Of a DNA stretch of 64,000 nt, positions 1-10,420 are shown one piece after another. The translations under genes and the position numbers were made by a program. Origin of the DNA: Eopsaltria australis (lineage: Eukaryota; Chordata; Aves; Passeriformes; Petroicidae). The notes below the pieces were generated by a model. It saw only the letters and a list, made by a program, of their open reading frames with translations. It was not told the origin of the DNA and made no database searches. How positions within the stretch are numbered: the stretch's first letter is position 1; the number at the start of each line of letters is the position of its first letter. The stretch lies in assembly GCA_034509425.1 (NCBI GenBank), contig JAVTVJ010000070.1, positions 2,852,001 to 2,916,000 on the forward strand, read 5' to 3'.

Positions 1-50
1 TTTCTGCAAAAACAACTGAAGAGTAAGGATTTCATTAAGTTACTTTTCAC

Positions 51-186
51 AGATCACAGAATATCCTGCATTGTAAAGAACCCACAAGGATCCTCAAGTC
101 CAACCCTTAAGTGAAAGGTCCATATAGGGATTGAACCCACAAACCTTGGTGTTTCTGGCACCATGATTTAACCTGCTGAGCTAAGT
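51..186 (-). mobile_element. tRNA-Ile-derived SINE with CR1 tail (TguSINE1-like)
   Basis: Read on the minus strand, the element starts with a tRNA-Ile-like head. The A box is the complement of 172-184 (TTAGCTCAGCAGG) and the B box is the complement of 127-138 (GGGTTCAATCCC). Between them lies a decayed anticodon arm in which the AAT anticodon is lost. The head runs into a CR1-type 3' tail at 51-110, whose complement contains a degenerate form of the 'cttccaactcagaatattctatgat' type end. A tRNA-Ile head with a CR1 tail is the established structure of the passerine TguSINE1 family, which is thought to use CR1 enzymes for mobilisation. The copy is about 136 bp and non-coding. It is clearly not a functional tRNA because the acceptor and anticodon arms are broken. 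The family name is from memory; the two-part structure is visible in the sequence. Confidence 0.8.
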
Positions 187-1535
187 CAGGGAGTTGAGAA
201 AATTGGTTCAGTCAGCATGATCACTTGGTTGGTGGATATATATTCATATTTTTGTTAAATTATTATTTGTTAGCCCTTAGATAGATTCCTGGTAATTAAA
301 AGTGAAAATGTCCCAATAGCTTGGTCAGTCAAGTCCACTGACTCATTAAGGGGATTAATCTGATACCAAAGACTAATGCCTATAAATAATTTATTATGGA
401 GAATTGCTTTGGGAAACAAACCCATATGGTATAAAGAGTAGGACACTGCTGCTAACCTTTGTCCTTTAACATGTTTTGTGATAAGATTACGAGCTTTTTA
501 AGATGTGCCAGTGATTCAGATACAACTTCTGCTTTCACTGACTTCTACAAAAAATTTGTCTCCTAAGTGGACAAAAAGAGAGTTTATGGGCTAGATGAAG
601 TAACAGTTTCATTTCAAGCATGTGTTTTTATTAGATAGGGCTAATAAAATCTTCAGTGGATTTTGTGTATACTTGTAGAAATCTGTAAATGCCACCCAAA
701 ATTATGAATCACAGGTGATTAGAGTTAATGGGCTACTCCAGAGGAAACTTGAAACTAGAAGGTCTGTTTACATGTGATTTAAATTATTTTGAAACCTTAG
801 TATCAGAGAGAGAGGGAGCATGCAAAGGAGAGGGGAAGGCACAGATTTCTGGATGTACTATGGGAAGGGAGTACAGGAGAGTGACTGAAGCCAATAACCT
901 TACAACAATTTCTATTATCGCCTGTATTAATTCAGAAAATGCCAGGAAATTATCAAAGAGTTTCTGATTTGCTTACAATTTTTTTTAAATTCATATATTG
1001 CTTCTTTTGCCCACTTTTAAAACCAACCCAGGCCCCTGTTCTGGCACTACATGCTATGCCAGAATCACTTTCCAGCTTTTAACATTGTTCTGCAGGAAAT
1101 GAGCAATTCTTTTGTTGGTTGGGAAATCTGTATGTGACTCACTAGTCTTATGGTTCTGGTGAAAATAAAAAAAATCTGGAAATCAAAATTTCACTGAGGG
1201 AGAAAAAACATATTTTCTGAGCAGCTACAGTCTAAAAGCAAAATACCAGGGAACTGAAAGATGAAAATATTGCATTAATTGAAACTAAACCAAATATTTA
1301 TACAAATAAATGCAAACTGATGGTAGCAGGTTATCATGACTTTAAGCTGTCCTAGAATTTCAATATTATCTTCTTAACCAGAGAAATAAAACATAGTTAT
1401 AAAATCAACAGGACAAGTTTTTAAAAACCTGGCATGAAAATCTATCTAGATATAGTGTGACTGACAGAAAACATACTGAGTTGGAGTTTGCTTTCAACAT
1501 TTGTGTGGCTGCCAGAGTACTATACTAAGAGATAT
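187..1535. other. Unique AT-rich sequence, no feature seen
   Basis: No exon-like frame, repeat array or transposon signature was recognised. A 79-codon open frame at 728-967 has no recognisable motif and is treated as chance. Confidence 0.6.
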
Positions 1536-1650
1536 TTAGGCCAGAAGGGACATTAGATCATCCAGCCTGACCTTCTGTGTATCACTGGCCATTGCATGTT
1601 ACCTAACTGCTCCTGTATTGAGTCTGTCTAATCTGGCTTCAGCTGCCATC
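1536..1650 (-). mobile_element. Ancient CR1-clade 3' region fragment (tentative)
   Basis: The stretch beginning with GGCCAGAAGGGACATTAGAT at 1539 and continuing past TCATCCAGCCTGACCTTCTG resembles the antisense 3' region of old CR1-clade repeats seen in turtles, crocodilians and birds. It lies about 0.6 kb from the better supported CR1/L3-like piece at 2256-2730 and has the order expected for the 3' end of the same minus-strand element. Sequence between them (1650-2255) is not recognisable, so they may also be separate insertions. Assignment rests on remembered consensus similarity. Confidence 0.45.
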
Positions 1651-2255
1651 ACTGGTTCTTGTTAAACCTTTCTTTACTAGCTTACAAAGGAAGTCTTTCA
1701 ATGATAATTTTTTTTTTTTTAAATTTCTTAGTCCTGATTTTCAAGCCATAGAAGTTTTATTTTGCATTTTTTTTTTATTGTGAAAGTTTATTTCCTTATA
1801 ATTTTCTCAAGGTGAATTCATTATGGTATCAAAACTTCAGTGCAAAAAGACCAGGTCCCTGAAAAAAAACCATATGAAAGGCCATACTTTGTCAGAGCAA
1901 GGACTGATCTAACCCCATATGTTGTTTCTAACCATGGCCTGAAGAAAATGTCCCCAAAAGAGTGAGGACAATTCAAGCAAATTTGCTATTTTTTCTGAAC
2001 ATTGTCCCAGATTCCTACTAGTTTCAGTCAGGAGATTTCTTGACTCCGCTACAGTTTTTTTTCTCTTTATTCTCAACAGACCCCTCTTCTGAGTCTGATC
2101 CCAAGATAACTTTGAACAAGGGGCTCCATAGATCTTCCTTGTGCATGAAGACTCCTTCTTTCACTAAATTGGAAGCTAGCTCCTATTAGGTACCCTGGAT
2201 GATACTCAGTAAAAGAGATGGAAAAATGCAGATCCTGCTTCAGTCATGAATCTTG
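1651..2255. other. Unassigned sequence between two old CR1-like pieces
   Basis: Contains short A/T runs (1707-1721, 1768-1779) but nothing else recognisable. It may be decayed 3' UTR of a single old CR1/L3-like element spanning 1536-2730, or unrelated sequence. Confidence 0.4.
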
Positions 2256-2730
2256 TGGACCTTGGCCATAACACCCTTTTATTCACTTCTTTTCCAGACT
2301 GCAGAATCAACACTTCTCAGCTGTTTTCTCCTCCTAGAAGCCATTCCATACCTTTGGTCACCTCTGTCACCCGCCTCTGAACCTTTGCCATTTCTACTCT
2401 GTGCTCTCTGAAACGACGACTGCAGACAGTATTCAAGAAACACAAGTTTATACAGCTGCATAGCTATGTTTGCTCTCTACTCTTTCCCTAATAATTCCTA
2501 ACTTTCCATTTGCTTTTTTGATTGCTAGGAAGGAGTTGTTTTTATAGAACATAATCCCAGGGTCTTTCTCTTGAGTGGTAACCATCAGCTCAAAGCCCAT
2601 TATTTTATATATGAGGTTAAGATTACTTTCCCCATATCACTTTACACATATATCCATGAATTTATTCTGCTGTTTTATTGTTTGCTCAGTCTCACAAAAT
2701 CCTTCTGCATTGTCTCAGCCTTACCATACA
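2256..2730 (-). mobile_element. Ancient CR1/L3-like LINE remnant, ORF2 C-terminal region
   Basis: On the minus strand this matches the C-terminal part of CR1/L3-type ORF2, downstream of the reverse-transcriptase active site. Recognisable pieces, in broken frames, are the region corresponding to 'KANR(M/I)LGIIKK' (complement of about 2490-2530), then 'LEYC(V/L)Q' (complement of about 2420-2440, seen as LEYCLQ) and 'RGM' near 2345-2355. Frameshifts and stops are frequent, so no protein can be made. The pattern 'CTTTCTCTTGAGTGGTAACC' (about 2564-2583) is typical of antisense copies of this old amniote LINE. It is much more decayed than the CR1 at 13244-13965, which points to an older insertion. 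Confidence 0.7.
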
Positions 2731-3004
2731 AATATTTCCATACATGTTTCACTTCCCGCACAGCGTGGAGTGACATTGACATGAAGGGAGCAACTCTCGC
2801 GTGCAAAGGTAAGCACTTTCAGAGCTGCACACTAGCAGTTCTAGCTTGAACTATAGCTAGAAAAAACCATTACGGTTTAAAGAAGCTGCCAGCTCACGAT
2901 GCAGCCTCCAAAAGTAATTTAGCTCAACCTGCCAGTGACAACATAAGCATAGGTAAATTTACTGTGCCTTGAGGTCTGCAGTGCACAGCGTGTTTGGACT
3001 ATAT
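2731..3004. other. Unassigned sequence between two LINE fragments
   Basis: No feature recognised. A donor-like GTAAGC at about 2808 has no matching exon and is not annotated as a splice site. Confidence 0.5.
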
Positions 3005-3282
3005 GAAGAAAGACCCAGGCTGCTCACAGTGCTCCATGATAGAAGGACAAGAGACCACGCATATAAATTAAAATAAGAGAGGTGCAGACTGGATATAGGG
3101 AGAAACTCTTTCCCGTGAGGCCAGGGTGCAGAGGTTCAAACTATCCAGGGAGTCTGTGCAGCTCCAATCTGGCTCCAGCCCCAAGGGGGCACAGCCCTGA
3201 GCAGCCCTATCTGACCTTGGTGCTGAACACATCTGCCTTCCTGAGCTCCTTTCCAGCTTGAGCTCTCCTGTGACCCTTGGAT
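3005..3282 (+). mobile_element. CR1 LINE 3' fragment
   Basis: Sense-strand CR1 3' end. 'AGAAGGACAAGAGACCACGC' at about 3041-3060 corresponds to the 'gacaggacaagaggcaatgggc' block. 'GGGAGAAACTCTTTCCCGTG' at about 3098-3117 corresponds to the block preceding the 'ccagggagg' motif, which follows near 3147-3155. 'GCCCTGAGCAGCC' (about 3191-3203) and a terminal 'CTCCTTTCCAGCTTGAGCTC' (about 3245-3264) follow in the normal CR1 order. There is no ATTCTATG tail, so this is a worn 3' end or a subfamily with a different terminus. It lies opposite in orientation to the older element at 2256-2730. Non-coding. Confidence 0.75.
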
Positions 3283-4655
3283 GGTAAATGGACACTAGTA
3301 CAGGTTATGCTTAATTTGAAAGCTTCCTTTGGAGGTAAAGCTAAATATAAGGGTGTTTTTTTTCCCCTTTTCTTTTTAATAGACAGATATTGAAAGAAGT
3401 GATTATCAGCCTCTTTCCAAATGGTCTGGAGTAAAGGGATACTGATTTAGACTTGATTTAGACTCATGAAGATGGAAGCAGAGGATATAGCTTCAGAATA
3501 GCACTATGAAAAGTAAATAAATTAACTTCTCTTTTATATTGCTCTGCATCTGACCCATTTTGATCCGAGGTAGACAAAGCAGTTTGTTCCTCTTGGTATC
3601 TGTCTGTATAGAAATACCCTATATTTAGCCTAGTATTTGAAAAAAAGTAATTTCAAATTAAACCTTAGAATCTTATGGAAGTTCTTCAATTTTCCCTTCT
3701 CAAAAGTGGTCAAACTGGACAAAAATATTTACTGGACTTCAAAGTAATATATGTTTGCTGAAAGGAAAGACAGATATTTTTGTCCCAAATTTAAGAGCAT
3801 ATTTTCTCTGTTGCTAGTGAGACATTATTGTGGCCAGAGAAGGGTGTACATGTACACAGATCACATAACAAAACTTACTTTTCACCCCAAATAGCTTTGA
3901 AATGAGTATCAGATGGAAAATACAGAGACAGAAAGGCAATCTGTTTGTACAGTGTCTCATTTAGCTGCTTTCTCAGGCTACTTGGGACAGTCCTAACCTA
4001 CTTTACATTGATTAGAAAAGTCTGAATAATTACCTGCACTAGATACAGCTTTGCTCAGTGCGGATCTTTGTATCTTTTATAAATTCCTAGCTTGACTTCA
4101 ATTATTTCTGTCCCTGGACTCCTCACCCAAGCACCCCTGGATTTGAGGATAGAGGACAGATGGGAAATGTGGACATCTTCCATAACCAGGCAAGGGTGTT
4201 CAAACACAGTCCCTGAGTAGAGTGCTTCACTCTATTCAGTGTGAAGATATTACAGTACATAACAGTACATTTTAAAAAAAGTATATAAAAGATATAAAAG
4301 CATTGCTGAACTGTGGGCAAAAGCTGTCAGGGGCAGTGTCTGCCTTGCCCATGGTTGGTCAGCCCAAAAGTTTGGGTTCACAGGAAAGGAGTGAACATTG
4401 GGAACGCTTTGACCTTGCTTCCTTGGATGGTGGAAGATTGTCATAAACTGAGAGAGAAAAGGAGGCTTGTGCGGGAGCAGCGCCATGTTTCATTGCCGTG
4501 GGGCTTTGCAGTCTCATGGGAAAGGCTTTGAGGCTATCTTCAGTAAGCAGTTTTCCTGTGGGGCTGCAGCAGGTACCTCGGCAGCAGCAGCTCCCTTTAC
4601 CCAGCACTGTGTCAGCCAGAAAACCACCAAGCGAAAGTGGATCAAGCAGGATCTC
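3283..4655. other. Unique sequence, no feature seen
   Basis: No recognisable repeat or exon. The last 150 bases before the CCCAT array are somewhat richer in G and C but carry no motif that I can name. Confidence 0.55.
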
Positions 4656-4740
4656 CCCATCCCATCCCATCCCATCCCATCCCATCCCATCCCATCCCAT
4701 CCCATCCCATCCCATCCCATCCCATCCCATCCCATCCCAC
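4656..4740 (+). repeat. (CCCAT)16 pentanucleotide microsatellite
   Basis: Sixteen perfect CCCAT units run from 4656 to 4735, followed by one CCCAC unit. The array is open in several frames on both strands and yields HPIPS or GMGWD repeat peptides; these are by-products of a 5-bp period and not evidence of a gene. The minus strand reads (ATGGG)n, with a run of three G every five bases, so it has clear G-quadruplex potential. Perfect units suggest recent expansion and likely length polymorphism. Confidence 0.97.
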
Positions 4741-5070
4741 TGGACGAGGATCTGAGCCCCCTACTCACCAACACTGCATCACAGGCTATGATGGAAATGA
4801 GGGGGAAGAGGAGAGGGGACAGCAGGCACACCTGGGATGAATCCAGTACTCAATCCAGAGACTTGGGGAACAAATTTAAAGGCTTCAGTGAAGGTAGTGG
4901 TGGGATAGGTGTCTTATTTACTAGAAGTGTAAATTCTTGCTCTGCCTTTCCAGCTTGGTGCCATGCTCATTTCTGCCTTCAGGTTTTGTAGGACATTTTT
5001 ATACACTGATTCAAAGCTTGCTAATATGGAAGCACTTGCAAATGTGGATGCATAGGCAAGTGCCCAATTT
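4741..5070. other. Unique sequence between microsatellite and CR1
   Basis: No feature recognised. The open frames across this stretch are extensions of the frames through the CCCAT array. Confidence 0.55.
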
Positions 5071-5315
5071 TCATAGAAATATAGAACTATTTGGGTTGGA
5101 AGTAACATTAAAAATCATCTGTTTTCAACTGCCCCTGCCAGACACAGGGGCACCTTCCACTAGACCAGGTTGCTCAAAGCCCCATCCAACCTGGCCCTGA
5201 GCACTTCCAGGGTTGGGCATCTGCAACTTTTGCCCAGATTCCTCTGGGAAGCATACTGATCTTAGGAAGTTCATTATTTTTAAGTGAAATATTTAGAAAT
5301 TTAAACCTGTTTATT
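5071..5315 (-). mobile_element. CR1 LINE 3' UTR fragment
   Basis: Antisense avian CR1. It begins with 'TCATAGAAATATAGAACTAT' (5071-5090), then 'TTGGGTTGGA', 'CCCCTGCCAGACACAGGGGC', 'CTAGACCAGGTTGCTCAAAG' and 'CCATCCAACCTGGCCCTGAG', all in the standard order of the antisense CR1 tail. The match weakens after 5230 but can be followed to about 5315 ('TTTAAACCTG'). The element is 5'-truncated, as is usual for CR1, and contains no ORF2 coding sequence. It is followed at once by a T/C-rich stretch. Confidence 0.88.
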
Positions 5316-5360
5316 TTTTCTTTTTGCCTCTTTTTTTTCTTTTTCTTTCTTTCTTTTTCT
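5311..5360 (+). repeat. T/C-rich low-complexity tract
   Basis: A nearly pure pyrimidine run of T blocks separated by single C residues abuts the truncated end of the CR1 fragment. Low-complexity sequence only. Confidence 0.85.
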
Positions 5361-8300
5361 GCCAGGACGAATACAGCTGTAGAAAAAATATTAAATCTAT
5401 TCATGTCCTAAATACCCCAAAAAATATTTGTTGTGGTATGTACAACCAAAGTTTACTGATGAGATTTTAATTCAGACCCTAGTCTAGGAAGCAGTCTGGC
5501 CCCATTTCTAGTTATTTCTTATGCATAAACCTAAACAATCTGGTTTCTATTGTATGCCAAAATGTAGTGGTTCATTTTCAATTTGGCTATATCTTCTCAT
5601 CTGCAGAAATATTACATTTTAAACTGCATAAAGCAGATAAATACAAGTTTTTTGGTTCACAAAAATGAAGTCTTAAGAAATATTATTCCAGATTCTGATT
5701 GCAAAAAAAATCAATTATTATGCATTTGAATAGAGCAAAAAAACCCAACAGTTGTCCAGTTTAGTCTTGGGTCAGTACTAAATTTTTAAAGAAATTTTTC
5801 TTTCAAAGTTGCTTGTTCAAGAAAGTTGTTGAGAAAACAGATCTTATGCTGGAGCAACAATAAATATAAGTAAAGTAAATTTTGAATTTGCTTTGTGAAC
5901 TTTAAACCAGAAAAGTAGTTACATGTAACCACTCAAAGAAAGAAAGCATATCATCTGGTAATTTTAACTTTCAACCTCAATTAAGGTAAAACAGTATGAC
6001 AAAATCATGCTTTGGAATGATGAATATATTATGTAAAATAAGAATCTCTTCACCATCATCCGATTATGAATAGAAAAAAACCAGGTCTATCAGATGACAA
6101 GTCCAAGGAAATCCAAGCTGCTTGGAAATGAAACTTGTGTGAAGAAGAAAGAATTTGGCCATTTCTCTGCGTGCACAACTGATGTGCACACAGCATAGCT
6201 TAACCAGTCTGGAATACATTGAGTTGAATGTGCATGTGCATCTCTGCAGTGTGCACATAATGAACTCAATGCCTCCTGTATCACCTGCAATGCACGAGTT
6301 TGCACAGTGTGCATGCCACATGCGGCTGCAGTTCCATCTGAAATTCTCACCTCTCGGAACCCCAAGAACAGAAAGGAAGAAAGTTTTTACACTGGCGTTT
6401 TTCTGTAGTGAGAACATACAAGCAAGGTTTTCTTTCTTTAGGGACTGCATTTTGTAGTTAACACTTCAGTGGAACGTTCTCTCATAACCTGTTGATGCTC
6501 ACCAAACCACTTCTTTTGCAGGTGGACTCACATCAGTCCCTTAGGATTTCATTCTGTGTATCTGAACCAAGTAAGACTCTTAAATTTAACTGTTGAGTTA
6601 CAGAAATCTGCATGCCTGTCATCAGTTAATTTTTACATCATTTATTCTCCTAATGAGCATGAGATATGCTGAAGCTGCTTTTCAGTTTTTGTTTAGTTTA
6701 GCTTGTGCTTCACACAACTGGGAGCACTGTAGCTACTTTTTCTAGTTAAATGTTAATACTGAACAATCAAACATACTTTGCAATAGAGAAACAAATGATT
6801 TCCATATGCATACAAAATCCCTAAACAAATCCATCAAATATGTTGTCTCAACTATTTCTTTTCCAGCACTGAGAGAATACTGGCACACAGTTAGTATACA
6901 GCATCTGGTTAGCTGAGAATACATCAATATCTCTGAAGTTTTAAAACTTTTTATTTGAAAAGCAAGTCTTTCCCACAAAGTATGAAACCATCCATCTACA
7001 GCTTTTGACTGTGATACTGATTCCCCAGACTTTCAGTACATTTCACAGGCATTTTAGGTAGGTTCACACACAATAGGCAGCTAAGACATTATTTCAGAAC
7101 TAACAAAAATGTCATTTGTAATTTGTTCTTTGGAAATTATAAGTTCCATATTAAATATTTGTATTTAATGTCATATATGTATAGTTTATGGTCACGGGAC
7201 TAGAGAAAATGGCATGGTCTTTGCTAAATAGACTATTTTCTATAATTTATAACTGTTCCCATTCTAGCTCTAATAGGAGCCAATAGTGAAATTCCCATAA
7301 GCTTCAGCAGCAGTTGGCCTCTATTTCACCATAGGAATTTAAGACTGGATACCAAATGGGATCTATGTCCAAAATTCAGATCCTCAAAATCTCTGTTCAG
7401 ATGCTACTCTAGGCACCTCCATTTCAGTTGTAACACCCCTCCATCTGTCTGTGAAAACCTACAGCTGTTACCTTTGCCTGGAGTTTGCTAAACCATTTGG
7501 TGACTATTTTAGACCTGCTCTTCAGAAAGAATCATACATAAGAGTTCTCCAAACTCCTTTACCCACACTGCTCAGCCTATGGGTACACAGACTGGATTGT
7601 GGATGTGAGGGTAAAGGTCCTTTCCTCATCTGTTGCTCCACTTCCCTTTGCTGCTATTTCTCTCACTTTCTAGAGATGTTGTAGCTCTTGCTTAGGGCCA
7701 TCTGATCATGACTTTGTGGGGTCTGACTGATGAGAGAACAGAGAAACAGAGGAAGAGAACATGGAAACATGGTGTTGGAAGGACACCTGGCTTCTGGTTA
7801 GTCCCTTTGCTCTGCTGTATGTGTTTTATTCAGGGCGGTTTAACCTAAGACTATGCACACTGTCCTTGGAGCAGGGACAGAAATATTTTCCTGAGTCTCT
7901 GATGAGTGCTTGCTAGACTCCAGAATTGCACTAACAGCAGCTCTATTCCTCTTGCCAAATTTTTATTTAATTATTCCCTGTAAAGTGAAGCAGCTTCCTG
8001 TCTCTGAGTACCCAGAAGCTTGGCAGTTAATAGTTCAGGCATTTTTTCAGATGAAGTGGGAGTTCAAAGCACCTAATGGATGGAAAAGGAATGAACTTTT
8101 GGCTCCCAGCCTAAATGTACCTGTGGTGCTACTGGGAGGAAGTAGCTTTTGCAGTGCTCATGGGTGCCTGGATCTCCCCCTTGCCTGACAGCAGCGTTGC
8201 ACTGATGCAGGGTCTGAGGGGTTTCTCCCCATCACCCCAGAGCCCTGTCCTGCACGGGGCATCACCTGAGGAATGACAGCTGAGTAGTGAATTAACAGTG

Positions 8301-10370
8301 GGAAATTATGGAGGAAGCATGTTTGTGGAGAAGCAGCACTGCGTGCTAGGAGGTGTGGGGGGAAATCCTGCTGCAAGAGATGGTTGGTGTGCCTGGTAAT
8401 GCTTACCAGACTGTTAATTCTTTTTATTTCTGACCTTGTTGAGATCCCAAGGCACCCAAAAGACAAAGTTTGGAAACTATGCTGTAAGCTGGTATCTTTA
8501 AAGAACAAGCAAACAATAAGCCCATGGTCTAATTACACCAGGAATTTTCCAGACTTTTCAGCTGTTATGTAAAACATTTTGCCTCTCTAATAATTATTAT
8601 AAACTTCTTAGCTAGACTGATTTACCCAGGAACAATAAAGTTTAGTCTAAATTTATATGTTATTCAAAGGAAAGCAGCTCAGGGACTTGCTGTTCAAAGG
8701 GAAATTTGTAGTGCTGTTTAATACGAAGCTAAAATTAAAAAGAAAGAAAAGAAGTCTGTGTTTTACATTAAACCAAACCTTTTTGATAAGAATGCTGGCC
8801 TGGAGCAATTTAAGCCATGAAAAATGAACTCCCTGAGCACTCCTGTCAGAGTCTGGTGATGGAAGGATCCCTGTAAATTCTTAATCTGCCTTTCTTTGTG
8901 GCAGGACAATATAGTTCTATAGAAAGGAAGGTCAAGGAACTGAACCCCCACAGTAGGTATCCAAAAAAGCAATCAAGCTAAACTAGCAGGGAGTGGATTC
9001 CAGCTGAACTCTGTAGTGCAGAGCTTTTCTCTTCCACCACAGGTACCTTATAGAAGGGAAGATTCCTGGGACTAGTGGTTTAATTTCTCTGGCTACCATG
9101 CTAATCACATACGTCCCATAATTACTGTCTTTCTTTCTTTTCCCCAGACTGTCATTCTTCTGTCTCTCAGCTCCATCCAACAGGCAGACAATGTGGACAC
9201 AAAGGCTGTGCAAGCTGGCAAGGCACCTGATGGAACTCCGAAGCTCCGTGACACACCACCCTGTGCCCCACTCTTTCAAATATTTAATTTGCATTCTTTC
9301 CCAGCAATAGCCAAATGCTCAGGGGCTGCTTTTCATTTTCACCTCATTAGATTATATGTCTGAACATAAAAATGACTGAGAGCTGTGAACCAAATCAAGC
9401 TCCTGCAATGTGTGCTGCAAACATGCCAATCATAGTGATGACACAAGGCGAGGATTTGGCAAAAGTCATGCATGGCATTAATGTTAATTCTGTATTTGCA
9501 GGTCAGACCAATGTCAACCTTATAGAAAACTCATTATCTTATTTAAGGAACAATGATGGGTTTCCCAGAAGGCAGAAAAAATAATCCTGTAGCAGGCTGT
9601 GAAGAAAATGGATCTCTGACCAGAGGAAACAGCACAGCACCAGTGAAAGGAAATGGTCAAGGGATGGTGGCTTCCTCCATCCCAGTCAAATGCATGGGCC
9701 ACCTTCTGTGGCTACATAAGACAGAGGTAAAGGATACAAATCAGACTAAACCCTAAAAGTTAGAAAAGCTCTCCAAAGGCTTTCAGACAGGTTCAGAGTC
9801 GCTGCCTCCTGGGAGCACTTTGTTGACAGGGTAGGGGCCTGTGAGACACTTGTTATGGCCATGAGTGGGAATGCTGTCCTCACTCTGTGACCATTCCCAC
9901 CTTCCCAGGAGTTGCCTCTGCACCAGCACCAAAGGGCTTGAGGGCCCATGGCTGCTTCCATGCAGGACACAGCCTGCAAAGAAAACAGGGAGGGCTCTGC
10001 ATCTGGGAAGAGTCATTCATGCAGGGTCTACTTCTAAGTTTAGAGAAATATATTTCATAGATGGCTTTACAGAGTGGGGTATCCCACATAGAGTCCTCTT
10101 GGTGAGCACTCCTGCAACCTGAGTTTTAAACTGAAGGAGGAAATTGAGAGGCTTTGTTAGTAAGTGTGGGATATCTGTACAGCAATTCCTTTTGCAGTCT
10201 ACCATCTTTATGAGAATTAGGAGGTACACAACATTGTATAATCAGGTTAAAAAAATGTGGCAGAGATTTTTCACCTTTTCCTTCCCCCCTTTTCAATTGT
10301 ATAATTGGTTTTAATAAGACTTCAAGATCAATTCTTGTTTGACATAGTATTTGGAGAACTGCATCTCATA
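5361..10370. other. 5-kb unique block, no gene seen
   Basis: No repeat family or exon was recognised apart from the foldback at 6217-6271. Open frames such as the 128-codon minus frame at 6064-6450 and the 92-codon plus frame at 7910-8188 have no motifs, no codon bias that I can see and no flanking gene signals. GC-richer stretches at about 8100-8360 and 9780-10020 were examined; neither matches a repeat or gene that I know. Confidence 0.5.
6217..6271. other. Imperfect inverted repeat (stem-loop) in a GTGCAC-rich stretch
   Basis: The left arm 6217-6240 (CATTGAGTTGAATGTGCATG plus TGCA) pairs with the right arm 6252-6271 (TGCACATAATGAACTCAATG). The outer 9 bp, CATTGAGTT with AACTCAATG, are perfect, and an inner TGTGCA with TGCACA is also present. 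The surrounding 6170-6330 contains several GTGCAC or TGCA words. Function unknown; it could be a chance fold. Confidence 0.55.
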
Positions 10371-10374
10371 TAAT

Positions 10375-10420
10375 AAAAAAAAAAAAAGAGAAAATAAAAA
10401 CAAAACCAAAAAAACCCCCT
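10375..10420 (+). repeat. A-rich low-complexity tract
   Basis: Thirteen consecutive A at 10375-10387 followed by A-rich sequence with isolated G and C. No transposon body that would end in this A tract was recognised upstream. Confidence 0.8.

Noticed and set aside
120..186. Possible tRNA-Ile gene on the minus strand
   Set aside because: The anticodon and acceptor arms are broken and the sequence continues into a CR1 tail, so it is a SINE head.
4359..4991. Overlapping frames of 105-174 codons with HPIPS or GMGWD repeats
   Set aside because: Result of the (CCCAT)16 array being open on both strands.
6064..6450. 128-codon minus frame
   Set aside because: Cysteine-rich by composition but with no spaced pattern of a known fold, and a stop-free frame exists on the opposite strand too.
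9372..9584. 70-codon plus frame starting MTESCEP
   Set aside because: Looks less repetitive than most, but no domain, no gene context, and the length is expected by chance.
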